Part shown: piece after piece, positions 35,377 to 43,866 of the stretch
How the letters are laid out: each line of letters opens with the position of its first letter
How positions within the stretch are numbered: the first letter of the stretch is position 1
NCBI GenBank assembly: GCA_913055625.1
Contig: CAJXJW010000003.1
Span: forward strand, 124,001-188,000
Length of the DNA stretch: 64,000 nucleotides
Source: an uncultured Pseudomonadota bacterium
GTDB taxonomy: Bacteria; Pseudomonadota; Gammaproteobacteria; Steroidobacterales; Woeseiaceae
Direction of reading: 5' to 3'
Program-made: the position numbers and the translations under genes
The notes under the pieces: generated by a model
Seen by the model: the letters and a program-made list of their open reading frames with translations, nothing else
Told to the model about the DNA's origin: nothing
The model's database searches: none

Positions 35377-37850
35377 GCCGCCCTCTCCTTCTCCCGGGCA
35401 TCGGCGGTGACAGCCGCCGTCGCCGGCGCCTCGGGCCGTTCGGCCGTCCCGGCACGCAATGCGTTCGCGACGACCAGCAGGGAACTCGCGGACATGCCGA
35501 TCGCCGCCATCCACGGCGCAAGCACACCGCCGACGGCCAGCGGCACGGCGCACAGGTTGTACGCGACGGCCCAGGCGAGATTCTGGCGGATAACGCGCTG
35601 CGTGCCGGCAGCCGTGGACGCGATGTCCAACAGGCTTGCGAGGCGCCGCCCGGGCACGACGGCGTCGGCACTGGCGCGCGCAAGCGCGGTGCCGGCGTCT
35701 ATCGCCACCGATGCGTCGGCGCCGGCGAGGACCGGCGCGTCGTTGATGCCGTCTCCTACCATGACGACCGGACGGCGTCCCCGGCGCAGCTCGGCGATCG
35801 CGTCGAGCTTGTCGGCCGGCGACCGGTCCGCGCGCCAGTCGGCGATGCCGAGCTGCGAGGCAACGCGCGCCACTGCCGGCGCGCGGTCGCCGCTCAGCAC
35901 CGTGACGCGATGACCGCGTGCGACGAGCTGCCGCACGGTCTCGGCCGCGTCCGCCCGAACGCGGTCCTCGATCGCGAAACGCGCCAGCAGCGCGGTACCG
36001 TCGCCGAGCCACACGTGGCTGTCGCCGTCCGCGGCATTGGCTTGGGGCGTTGCAGCGCCGGCGTGCGCGGCGACCCAGTCCGCCCGACCGAGCCGGCAGC
36101 GCCGCCCGGCGACGGTCGCCTCGACGCCGTCGCCGGGTTCGACGCGCACGTCACAGGCGCGGTAGCGGCCGGCGACCCGGTGCGGCACGAACGCCCTCGC
36201 CAGCACGTGCTCAGACACCGTTTCCATTTCCGCCGCGAGCGCCAGCGCGCCGTCGCGGTCGAGGCCCTCGCCGAAGACCGAAACGTTGGCGATGCCGGGA
36301 CGGCCTTCCGTCAGCGTGCCGGTCTTGTCGAATACGACGTGTGCGCCGCGCGCGAACGCATCGAGCAGCCGGGCACGCACGAGCAGGATGCCGCGGCGCG
36401 CGAGGTGCGTCGCGGCCGCCGCGAGCGATGCCGGAGTGGCGAGCGACAGCGCGCACGGGCAGGTCACGACCAGGATCGCGAGCACGACGGCGAACGCGCG
36501 CTGCGGGTCGATTGCGAGCCACGCGATGCCCGCCACCGTGGCGACGGCGAGGACGCCCACGACGAACCAGCGAGCGACGCGGTCGGCGAGCGCTGCGACC
36601 GGTGGGCGGTCGGCCGCGGCCCGGTCGATCATGCGCCCGATCTCCGCGACACTGGTCCCGGCGCCGACGCGTTCCACGTCCAGCACCGCGGTCCCGGCGC
36701 GGTTTACGCCGCCCGCAACGACGGCGGACCCCGTAGCGCGGAGCGCGGGCATCGATTCGCCCGTCAGCAGCGATTCGTCGACGTTGAGCTCGCCGCTGAC
36801 GATGCGGCCGTCCGCTGGCAGGACGTCGCCGGGACGAACGAGCACGCGGTCGCCGATGCGCAATCGGTCGACGGCGACGACTTCGAGCACATCGCCGTCG
36901 AAGCGCGTCGCGACGTCGGGCAACAGCGCCACGAGCGCCGCGACGCGATCGTCGGCGCTGTGTCGCGCGCGCATCTCGAGGTAGCGCGCGGCGCCCAGGA
37001 ACAGCACGAACATTGCAACGGAATCGAAATAGATGTCGCCGCGGTTCACGAGCGTTGCCCAGGCCGACGCCGCGAAGGCGGCGCCGATCGCGATGGACAC
37101 GGGCAGGTCCATGCCGGGTCGGCGGCGCCGCAGGCCGCGCAACGCGTTCGCGAAAAACGGCCGTGCACTGTAGAACACGATCGGCAGGCAGACGAGCAGA
37201 CTCACGACGCGCAGGAACTGCTCGATCCGTCCCTCGATGCCGAACGCCGCGCCAGCGTACAGCGCGACCGCGAACATCATGACCTGCATGCCGGCCGCGG
37301 CCGCCACGATCAGGCGGCGCAGCGCCAGGCGCTGTTCCTCGCGGTGCCGGTCGGCGGCCATGCCGGCGACGGTCGGTGCGGGCTTGAAGCCCACCGCGGC
37401 AATGGCGGCCAGGACGTCGGCGAGCCCGAGCCGGCGCGCGTCCCAGCGCAGCACCGCGCGGCGCGTCGCCGGGTTCACCGCGACGCCCTGCAGCCCGTCG
37501 ACGCGACCCAGTGCTGTCTCGAGCAGCCACACGCACGCGGAACAGTACATGCCGCCGACGTCGATCGTCGCGGTCGCTGCGTCGCCGTCGCGGTGCACGT
37601 AGCGCGTCTGCAGGTCGGCGCGATCGTAGAGCGTCCAGTCGGTCGCCTCCGCGCGCAGACCGCCGCCGGCCGCCGGCGCCTGCCGGTGCGCGTACCAGGC
37701 ATCGAGGTCATTCGCATGGATGAATTCAGCGACCGCCTTGCAGCCGATGCAGCACATCGGCTGCTGTACGTCGCCGAGGTCGGCCCAGATCGGCCGGCCG
37801 GCCGGCAGCGGGTCGCCGCAGTGAAAGCAGCCTCCCGGCGGCCGGCTCAC
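35373..37850 (-). CDS. ccoI: Cation-transporting P-type ATPase CcoI (copper, cbb3 assembly)
   Basis: An 825-residue P1B-ATPase. The N-terminus has CFHCGDPL and CCIGCKAVAEFI zinc/copper motifs, then a heavy-metal-associated domain (GGMYCSACVW). The membrane CPC motif is in TCPCALSLATP, the phosphorylation site in DKTGTLTEG and the hinge in GDGINDAPVL. CcoI/CtpA pumps copper to the periplasm for loading of the binuclear centre. GTG 37850 gives a 4-nt overlap with the preceding small gene and matches the normal N-terminus; the frame continues further upstream but without family sequence. Confidence 0.95.
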   Translation of the reverse strand: MSRPPGGCFHCGDPLPAGRPIWADLGDVQQPMCCIGCKAVAEFIHANDLDAWYAHRQAPAAGGGLRAEATDWTLYDRADLQTRYVHRDGDAATATIDVGGMYCSACVWLLETALGRVDGLQGVAVNPATRRAVLRWDARRLGLADVLAAIAAVGFKPAPTVAGMAADRHREEQRLALRRLIVAAAAGMQVMMFAVALYAGAAFGIEGRIEQFLRVVSLLVCLPIVFYSARPFFANALRGLRRRRPGMDLPVSIAIGAAFAASAWATLVNRGDIYFDSVAMFVLFLGAARYLEMRARHSADDRVAALVALLPDVATRFDGDVLEVVAVDRLRIGDRVLVRPGDVLPADGRIVSGELNVDESLLTGESMPALRATGSAVVAGGVNRAGTAVLDVERVGAGTSVAEIGRMIDRAAADRPPVAALADRVARWFVVGVLAVATVAGIAWLAIDPQRAFAVVLAILVVTCPCALSLATPASLAAAATHLARRGILLVRARLLDAFARGAHVVFDKTGTLTEGRPGIANVSVFGEGLDRDGALALAAEMETVSEHVLARAFVPHRVAGRYRACDVRVEPGDGVEATVAGRRCRLGRADWVAAHAGAATPQANAADGDSHVWLGDGTALLARFAIEDRVRADAAETVRQLVARGHRVTVLSGDRAPAVARVASQLGIADWRADRSPADKLDAIAELRRGRRPVVMVGDGINDAPVLAGADASVAIDAGTALARASADAVVPGRRLASLLDIASTAAGTQRVIRQNLAWAVAYNLCAVPLAVGGVLAPWMAAIGMSASSLLVVANALRAGTAERPEAPATAAVTADAREKERAA

Positions 37851-38029
37851 CGCGACGCCTGTTCGCTGGGCGTCTCCGCCGGCTCCCGGACGAGTGGGTC
37901 GGGGTTCGCGAGCGCGAGGTAGATCGTGTACAGGCAGCCGAGAACGGTCGCACCCGGGATCGCGATGACCAGCCACACCCAGCCGTTGCGGTACCAGCGA
38001 TCGTTCGCCGCCATGCCCTCGCCGCTCAC
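37847..38029 (-). CDS. Short CcoH/FixH-like protein (membrane anchor only)
   Basis: A 60-residue protein between ccoG and ccoI, exactly where ccoH belongs. WYRNGWVWLVIAIPGATVLGCLYTIYLALANPDPLV is the FixH-type N-terminus (W-Y...W-W..IA-P, helix, then A-NPD-LV). FixH/CcoH proteins usually continue for another ~100 residues as a periplasmic beta domain, which is wholly missing. The stop codon overlaps the ccoI start, so there is no room for a remnant. GTG 38029 is used; ATG 38014 is possible. Either a natural minimal CcoH or a truncated one. Confidence 0.7.
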   Translation of the reverse strand: MSGEGMAANDRWYRNGWVWLVIAIPGATVLGCLYTIYLALANPDPLVREPAETPSEQASR

Positions 38030-38030
38030 G

Positions 38031-39419
38031 TCAGCGTCCCGGTACCGGCCCGCGGAACCGGCTTTCCTCGACGACGCGAACCGCCGGATCGTTGAGGTCC
38101 TGCACGACGAACTCGATCGCGCTGCCGCCCGAGGCGTTCTCGTGCGGCACCGACACGGTCACCGGCAGCGTGTAGACCGACTCCGCCGGCACCGAGAAAC
38201 GCGCATCCGTCCGGACCTCGATGCCGGCGAGGCCCTGCACGGACAGCACGTAGTCGCGGTCGATGTTCTGCTTGTTCACGATTCGGACAGTATAGTCGTT
38301 CTCGATGCCGCGGCGTCCGGCGTCCCGGTACAGCGCGTTGCGGTCGCGCAGCACGTCGACGATCACCGGCTCCCGGAGCAGCATTGCGGCGGCCATCGAC
38401 GACAGCAGCGTGACGAGGATGAGCGTGTAGACCACGGTGCGCGGGCGAAACAGGTGATAGCGCTCGTGCTGGATCGCGTGCTCGGTCGTGTAGCGAATCA
38501 GCCCGCGCGGGTACTGCATCTTGTCCATGACCGAGTCGCATGCGTCGATGCACGCGGCGCACGCGATGCACTCGTACTGCAGGCCCTTGCGGATGTCGAT
38601 GCCGGTCGGGCACACCTGCACGCACATCGTGCAATCGATGCAGTCGCCCAGGCCTTTCTCGCGCGGGTCTGTGCCGCGCCGACGCGCGCCGCGCGGTTCG
38701 CCGCGTTCCTCGTCGTAGGTGATGATCAGCGTGTCCTTGTCGAACATCGCACCCTGGAAGCGGGCGTACGGGCACATGTACTTGCAGACCTGCTCGCGCA
38801 GGTAGCCCGCGTTGCCGTAGGTCGCCAGCCCGTAGAAGAACACCCAGAACGCTTCCCAGGGCCCCGCGCTCAGCGTGAGCAGGCCCGCCGCCAGGTCGTG
38901 AACGTTGACAAAGTAACCGACGAACGTGAAACCCGTGAACAGCGCGAGTGACACCCACAGCACCTGTTTCAGCGACTTGCGCCACAGCTTGTCCAGCGTC
39001 CACGGAGCGCGATCCAGCTTGATGCGTTTCGCCCGGTCACCCTCGACGAGCCGCTCGATCCACGTGAATGCCTCGGTCCAGACCGTCTGCGGGCAGGCGT
39101 ACCCGCACCACAGGCGGCCGGCCAGCGCGGTGAAGAAGAACAGGCTCACGGCCAGGATGATCAGCAGCAGTGCAAGGTAGACGAAATCCTGCGGCCACAG
39201 CGTCATGCCGAAGATGTAGAACTTGCGCGCCGGCAGGTCGAACAGCACGGCCTGGCGACCGCCCCAGGTCAGCCAGGGGCCGCCATAGAACATGCCGAGC
39301 AGGACGAACATCGCGATGCGCCGCAGGCGGGCGTAGCGCCCCTTGACCTCGCGCGGATAGATCTTGTCTTCGCTACGGTACAGCTGCCCGTACTCGTAGC
39401 CGCCGGATTGAGTGTTCAC
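38031..39419 (-). CDS. ccoG: cbb3 oxidase accessory protein CcoG (FixG/RdxA)
   Basis: A 462-residue polyferredoxin-like membrane protein with five helices. It has GYACPQTVW and CKYMCPYARFQ in the membrane part and two [4Fe-4S] motifs: CIDCTMCVQVCPTGID and CIACAACIDACDSVMD. The C-terminal periplasmic Ig-like domain is present. CcoG reduces Cu(II) to Cu(I) for cbb3 assembly. Start GTG 39419 has a GAGGT ribosome binding site. Confidence 0.95.
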   Translation of the reverse strand: MNTQSGGYEYGQLYRSEDKIYPREVKGRYARLRRIAMFVLLGMFYGGPWLTWGGRQAVLFDLPARKFYIFGMTLWPQDFVYLALLLIILAVSLFFFTALAGRLWCGYACPQTVWTEAFTWIERLVEGDRAKRIKLDRAPWTLDKLWRKSLKQVLWVSLALFTGFTFVGYFVNVHDLAAGLLTLSAGPWEAFWVFFYGLATYGNAGYLREQVCKYMCPYARFQGAMFDKDTLIITYDEERGEPRGARRRGTDPREKGLGDCIDCTMCVQVCPTGIDIRKGLQYECIACAACIDACDSVMDKMQYPRGLIRYTTEHAIQHERYHLFRPRTVVYTLILVTLLSSMAAAMLLREPVIVDVLRDRNALYRDAGRRGIENDYTVRIVNKQNIDRDYVLSVQGLAGIEVRTDARFSVPAESVYTLPVTVSVPHENASGGSAIEFVVQDLNDPAVRVVEESRFRGPVPGR

Positions 39420-39426
39420 GGTGACC

Positions 39427-39717
39427 TCAGTGTTCGATGCGTCGCGGCCAGTTTCGCTTGCGGCGGACGAGCCGGAGAATCAGCCAGCCACCGATGAGAC
39501 CCTGCAGCCAGAGAAAGACGAAACCGACCGCGTAGCCGGCATAGGGACTTTCGAGGTAGGGGCAGTGGATCGCGTCCACGATCGTCAGCGGGTCGATGAA
39601 CGCGAACAGGAGGACCGCGAAACCGCACGCGGTCAGGAACGAGATCCAGATGAGGACCGCGAGTTTCTGCCGGTCGCGTGGCCAGTCAACGACGTCGTGT
39701 GCCGCCGGTTCCGTCAT
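39427..39717 (-). CDS. Unknown two-helix membrane protein in the cbb3 operon
   Basis: A 96-residue protein I do not recognise. After a charged N-terminus come two transmembrane helices (LAVLIWISFLTACGFAVLLFAF and GYAVGFVFLWLQGLIGGWLIL) separated by a short loop with IHCPYLESPY, and a basic tail. It fits between ccoP (6 nt) and ccoG (7 nt), so it must be co-expressed with the oxidase. One Cys and one His in the loop could bind metal. It may be an assembly factor or an accessory subunit. Confidence 0.7.
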   Translation of the reverse strand: MTEPAAHDVVDWPRDRQKLAVLIWISFLTACGFAVLLFAFIDPLTIVDAIHCPYLESPYAGYAVGFVFLWLQGLIGGWLILRLVRRKRNWPRRIEH

Positions 39718-39723
39718 GTCCGG

Positions 39724-40605
39724 TCACTGCGAGAGGCTGTAGACGTACGCGGCCAGGATGTGCGCCCTGTCCGTGCCGAGCAGGTCCTTGTGCGCCGGCA
39801 TTACGCCATTGCGCCCCTGCATCAGCGTCCGGGTAATGACATCGTCCGAGCTGCCGTAGAGCCACTGGTCGTTGGCGAGATTCGGCGCACCGAGTACCGG
39901 GTTGCCCTTGCCTTCGGGACCGTGGCACGCGATGCACAGCATCATGTATTTCGAGTGCGCCGGCGACGCGGTGTCCTGCCCGTCCTGCAGCGATTGCACG
40001 TAGTCGACCATCGCCGCGACCTGCTCGTCGCCGCCCAGCGAAGGACCGAGCGCAGGCATGATGCCGCTGCGCCCCTGCAGGATGGACTGCTCGATCTGCG
40101 CTGGCTCGCCGCCCCACAACCATTCGTCGTCCGTCAGGTTCGGAAAGCCGGGCGCACCCTGCGCCGTCGACCCGTGGCACTGCGCGCAGTAGTTGCCGAA
40201 AAGGCTCCTGCCGATGCCCATCGCCTGCTCGTCGGCCACCAGTTCCTCGACCGGCATCGACGCGTAACGCTCGAAGATCGGTGCGAACCGTGCCTCCGCC
40301 GCGGCCATCTCTTCCTCGTACTGCTTCTCCTGCGACCAGCCGCCGACGCCGTCGAACGCGAGCAGGCCCGGATAATAGATGAGGTAACCGGCCGCCCAGA
40401 TCAGCGTGCCGATGAACAGCCACAACCACCACATCGGCAGCGGGTTGTTCAGTTCGCGGACGTCCTCGTCCCAGACGTGCGATTCCGACTCGGCGATCTC
40501 CTCCGGCGAATTACGCTGCCGATTGGAGTACGCGATCAGCCAGAAGCACGCGAGCATGCTCAGGATCGTCAGGATCAGTACGTACCAGCCCCACGCTTCG
40601 CTCAT
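39724..40605 (-). CDS. ccoP: cbb3 oxidase dihaem cytochrome c subunit CcoP (subunit III)
   Basis: A 293-residue protein with two N-terminal helices, the conserved LNNPLPMWWLWLFIGT, and two cytochrome c domains with haem sites NYCAQCHGS and CIACHGPEG. Axial Met residues lie in SGIMPAL and NGVMPAH. CcoP receives electrons from soluble cytochrome c and passes them to CcoO. It is the fourth gene of ccoNOQP. Confidence 0.96.
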   Translation of the reverse strand: MSEAWGWYVLILTILSMLACFWLIAYSNRQRNSPEEIAESESHVWDEDVRELNNPLPMWWLWLFIGTLIWAAGYLIYYPGLLAFDGVGGWSQEKQYEEEMAAAEARFAPIFERYASMPVEELVADEQAMGIGRSLFGNYCAQCHGSTAQGAPGFPNLTDDEWLWGGEPAQIEQSILQGRSGIMPALGPSLGGDEQVAAMVDYVQSLQDGQDTASPAHSKYMMLCIACHGPEGKGNPVLGAPNLANDQWLYGSSDDVITRTLMQGRNGVMPAHKDLLGTDRAHILAAYVYSLSQ

Positions 40606-40610
40606 GAATG

Positions 40611-40781
40611 TCAGTCCTTCTCGTTACTTGTCACGGGCGGACGGCTGCCCTCCTCGAGCGGCAGCTGTTCCGCCTCGCCGAACGCCTCGTCGCGCTTCCG
40701 GCTCCAGCTCCAGGCCCAGATCCCGAGGAACAGGATCAGCAGCAATGCCGTCAGCACACCGCGAAATTCGCCGATGTCCAT
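40611..40781 (-). CDS. ccoQ: cbb3 oxidase small subunit CcoQ
   Basis: A 56-residue protein between ccoO and ccoP. MDIGEFRGVLTALLLILFLG is the single helix, followed by IWAWSWSRKRDEAFGEAEQLPL, the typical CcoQ motif. It stabilises the oxidase, especially under oxygen. Start ATG 40781, nine bases after ccoO. Confidence 0.93.
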   Translation of the reverse strand: MDIGEFRGVLTALLLILFLGIWAWSWSRKRDEAFGEAEQLPLEEGSRPPVTSNEKD

Positions 40782-40790
40782 CGCGTTCGC

Positions 40791-41396
40791 TCAGCGCGCC
40801 GCGCGTGCCGTGCCGAGGTTCTGCAGGTACGCGACGAGCGCATCGAGCTCCGTCACGCCCTCCACCGCCGCCGCCGCGCCGGCGATCTGCTCGTCGGTAT
40901 ACGGGTCGCCGAGCGTCCTGAGCGCCCGCATCTTGCGCTCGACCAACTCACCGTCAACGACGGCGTCCGCGAGCCAAGGGAATGCGGGCATGTTCGAATC
41001 CGGCACGAGGTCCTGCGGCCGCAGCAGGTGCAGCCGATGCCAGTCGTCGCTGTAGCGTCCGCCGACTCGCGCGAGGTCGGGCCCGGTACGCTTCGAGCCG
41101 AACTGGAACGGCCGGTCGTAGACGAACTCGCCGGCGACCGAGTACGGGCCGTAGCGTTCCGTCTCGCTTCGGAACGGCCGGATCTGCTGCGAGTGGCACA
41201 CGTAACAGCCTTCGCGCACGTACACGTCGCGGCCGGCGAGCTCGACCGGCGGGTACGGCTCGATGCCCGGGTACGGCTCGTTCGCGTCCGAACTCGCCAT
41301 CAGCGGCACGATCTCGACCAGGCCGCCGATACTGATGACCACGACGATCAGGATCGCCATGAGGTTCACGTTTTTTTCGATAGTCTCGTGTTTCAT
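40791..41396 (-). CDS. ccoO: cbb3 oxidase monohaem cytochrome c subunit CcoO (subunit II)
   Basis: A 201-residue protein with one N-terminal anchor helix and a cytochrome c domain whose haem site is [15 protein letters not shown]. Downstream motifs [39 protein letters not shown] and the axial Met in [10 protein letters not shown] are characteristic. It relays electrons from CcoP to CcoN. Confidence 0.97.
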   Translation of the reverse strand: MKHETIEKNVNLMAILIVVVISIGGLVEIVPLMASSDANEPYPGIEPYPPVELAGRDVYVREGCYVCHSQQIRPFRSETERYGPYSVAGEFVYDRPFQFGSKRTGPDLARVGGRYSDDWHRLHLLRPQDLVPDSNMPAFPWLADAVVDGELVERKMRALRTLGDPYTDEQIAGAAAAVEGVTELDALVAYLQNLGTARAAR

Positions 41397-41405
41397 CGCG
41401 CTGCC

Positions 41406-42821
41406 TCAGGCCGGCTGGACGACGGCGACCGGTTCGGGTTCGACGTCGCGGATCGTGCGCCAGACGTTGTAGACCATGACCAGCATGCCGGAGAAGAACA
41501 CGAACCCGCCGAGCAGGCGTATGCCAAGGTACGGGTACGTGAACTTGACGGTTTCGATGAACGCGTAGGTCAGCGTGCCGTCGGTGTTGAATGCGCGCCA
41601 CATCAGGCCCTGGTTGATCCCGGAGATCCACATCGGCACGGCATACAGCACGACGCCGATCGTCGACGTCCAGAAATGCACGTCGATCAGCTTCGTCGAG
41701 TACATCGCCGTCTTGTTGTAAAGCCGGGGGATCAGGCAGTACAGCGAGCCGATCGTCATCATGGCAACCCAGCCCAACGCGCCCGAGTGCACGTGCCCGA
41801 TCGTCCAGTCCGTGTAGTGCGACAACGCATTCACGGTCTTGATCGACATCATCGGCCCTTCGAACGTCGACATTCCATAGAACGACAATGCGACGATCAT
41901 GAACTTGATGATCGGGTCCGTCCGCAGCTTATGCCAGGCCCCGGACAGCGTCATGATGCCATTGATCATGCCGCCCCAGGACGGCGCCAGAAGGATCAGC
42001 GAGAACACCATCCCGAGCGACTGCGCCCAGTTCGGCAGCGACGTGTAGTGCAGGTGGTGCGGCCCCGCCCACATGTAGATCGCGATCAGCGCCCAGAAAT
42101 GCACCACCGAAAGCCGGTAGGAATAGATCGGCCGGCCCGCCTGCTTCGGCACGAAGTAGTACATCATGCCGAGGAAGCCGGCCGTGAGGAAGAAACCCAC
42201 CGCGTTGTGGCCGTACCACCACTGCATCATCGCGTCGACGACGCCGGTGTAGATCGGGTAGGACTTCGTCAGCGAGACCGGGATCGCCAAATTGTTGAAG
42301 ATGTGCAGTACGGCGACCGTGATGATGAACGCGCCGTAGAACCAGTTCGCCACGTAGATGTGCTTGATGCGGCGCTTCGCAATCGTGCCGAAGAACACGA
42401 CGCCGTACGCGACCCAGACCACCGCGATCAGCAGGTCGATCGGCCACTCCAGCTCCGCGTACTCCTTGCTCTGCGTGATGCCGAGCGGCAGGGTGATCGC
42501 GGCAAGCAGGATGACGAGCTGCCAGCCCCAGAACGTGAACGCGGCCAGCCTGCCGAACGCGAGCCGCGTGTGACAGGTGCGCTGCACCACGTAATAGGCG
42601 GTCGCGAACAGCGCGCAGCCGCCGAACGCGAAGATCACCGCGTTCGTGTGCAGCGGCCGAAGCCGGCTGTAGGTCAGCCACGGCACGTCGAAACTGAGGC
42701 CGGGCCAGATGAGCTGCGCCGCGATGACCAGGCCGACCAGCATGCCGACCACGCCCCAGACCACGGTCATGATCGCAAACTGTCGTACGACCTTGTCGTT
42801 ATAGGATGACTCCGCCTGCAT
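41406..42821 (-). CDS. ccoN: cbb3 oxidase catalytic subunit CcoN (subunit I)
   Basis: A 471-residue haem-copper oxidase subunit. Low-spin haem and CuB ligands can be seen in [37 protein letters not shown] and [10 protein letters not shown]. Twelve helices are expected for the length. The enzyme is a high-affinity terminal oxidase for micro-oxic respiration. ATG 42821 follows AGGGCGAG. I do not see an FNR/ANR box (TTGAT-N4-ATCAA) in the 50 nt ahead of it, nor ahead of the DUF2189 gene, so oxygen control may use another route or lie elsewhere. Confidence 0.97.
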   Translation of the reverse strand: MQAESSYNDKVVRQFAIMTVVWGVVGMLVGLVIAAQLIWPGLSFDVPWLTYSRLRPLHTNAVIFAFGGCALFATAYYVVQRTCHTRLAFGRLAAFTFWGWQLVILLAAITLPLGITQSKEYAELEWPIDLLIAVVWVAYGVVFFGTIAKRRIKHIYVANWFYGAFIITVAVLHIFNNLAIPVSLTKSYPIYTGVVDAMMQWWYGHNAVGFFLTAGFLGMMYYFVPKQAGRPIYSYRLSVVHFWALIAIYMWAGPHHLHYTSLPNWAQSLGMVFSLILLAPSWGGMINGIMTLSGAWHKLRTDPIIKFMIVALSFYGMSTFEGPMMSIKTVNALSHYTDWTIGHVHSGALGWVAMMTIGSLYCLIPRLYNKTAMYSTKLIDVHFWTSTIGVVLYAVPMWISGINQGLMWRAFNTDGTLTYAFIETVKFTYPYLGIRLLGGFVFFSGMLVMVYNVWRTIRDVEPEPVAVVQPA

Positions 42822-42871
42822 TGTCACTCGCCCTGCTGTGGAAATTCTTGTTGTCGTCGTTCGGGCCGGCG

Positions 42872-43687
42872 TCAGGAACGCGGCACCGAGGTGATCCCGG
42901 CCGAGTGCCGGGGAAACGCGCTGGCATCGATGGTTGCCAGGTAACCGTGCCACGCGCCGAAGCCGATCAGCGGCAGTATCACCGCCAGGCCGACGAAGGC
43001 CGTCAACAGGCCGACCAGCAGCCCGACCGTGATGATAGCCAGCCAAACGAACATCGCAAGTTTGTTGCGCAGCACCGCGTTGACGGACGTGACGATCGCG
43101 GTGATCGTGTCGACGTCACGGTGCATGATCATTGGCAGCGAGAACGCGCTCGCACTGAACGTGATCGCGGCGAAGACCGCGCCCACCACGGTGCCAACGG
43201 TCAGCAATGCGCGCAGGTCCTCGGGCGCCAGGCCCGTGTCCGGCGTCATGAACGCGATCACCATCATGCCGGCCCGCGCCCAGATGAAGAAGATGACCAG
43301 CAAGGCCAGCGCGAAGACCATCTCGTTGCCGAGATGGCGGCGGAATGACGCGCGCAGGCTCCGCGCCAGCGACACCGGCTGCTGCCGCTCGAGCTGCGCG
43401 CTGATGGCGTACAGCCCGATGCAGGTCAGCGGCGCGAGAAACACGAACCCGCAGATCATCGCGAACATCAGCAGGTGCGTGCCGTACAACCAGGCGGAAA
43501 TCGAAACGAGAGCAATTATCACTGCCATCGCCGCGCCGTAGAGCAGCGCCTCGCGCGGCGCGTGCAGGAGGTCGTCCGCGCCCATCCGGAGCCAGCCGAA
43601 GGACGCGAGCGGCTTAAGCGTACGGCACGGCGCAACGAACGGCAGCGCGTCGTCGCTATCGTGATTGTCGCTTGGGCTGGCGCTCAT
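42872..43687 (-). CDS. DUF2189-family membrane protein
   Basis: A 271-residue protein with about six helices in a repeating pattern. The conserved N-terminal region [30 protein letters not shown] and the motif [22 protein letters not shown] identify DUF2189, sometimes described as cytochrome-c-oxidase-subunit-I-like without evidence of haem ligands. It precedes ccoN by 50 nt on the same strand and may be transcribed with the oxidase. A start at 43720 is possible but 43687 is nearer the conserved part. Confidence 0.8.
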   Translation of the reverse strand: MSASPSDNHDSDDALPFVAPCRTLKPLASFGWLRMGADDLLHAPREALLYGAAMAVIIALVSISAWLYGTHLLMFAMICGFVFLAPLTCIGLYAISAQLERQQPVSLARSLRASFRRHLGNEMVFALALLVIFFIWARAGMMVIAFMTPDTGLAPEDLRALLTVGTVVGAVFAAITFSASAFSLPMIMHRDVDTITAIVTSVNAVLRNKLAMFVWLAIITVGLLVGLLTAFVGLAVILPLIGFGAWHGYLATIDASAFPRHSAGITSVPRS

Positions 43688-43788
43688 CCATCGGTCCGGG
43701 CTGCAGTCTCCGGGAAGCATAGTCGATGGCCATTCGACTGCCCACTTCGGAAAAAACCTACGACCGGCAGGCCGGCACGGGCGCCAGG

Positions 43789-43820
43789 AAAAACGGCGCA
43801 GATGCTCCGCATCTGCGCCG
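43789..43820 (-). terminator. Rho-independent terminator of the TonB-receptor gene
   Basis: A 12-bp perfect stem (CGGCGCAGATGC / GCATCTGCGCCG) with a 3-nt loop, followed on the minus strand by TTTTT. It lies 47 nt after the receptor stop codon. Confidence 0.85.
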
Positions 43821-43866
43821 CGTCGTTGCGGTCGTCCCGCCCGTCAGGCGGAACCGCGGTTTCCGG

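Noticed and set aside
35262..37922. An 886-codon open frame on the plus strand
   Set aside because: Antisense shadow of ccoI, which has all P-type ATPase motifs on the other strand.
40608..42809. A 733-codon open frame on the plus strand
   Set aside because: Antisense of ccoQ, ccoO and ccoN; His/Arg-rich low-complexity translation without signal or motifs.
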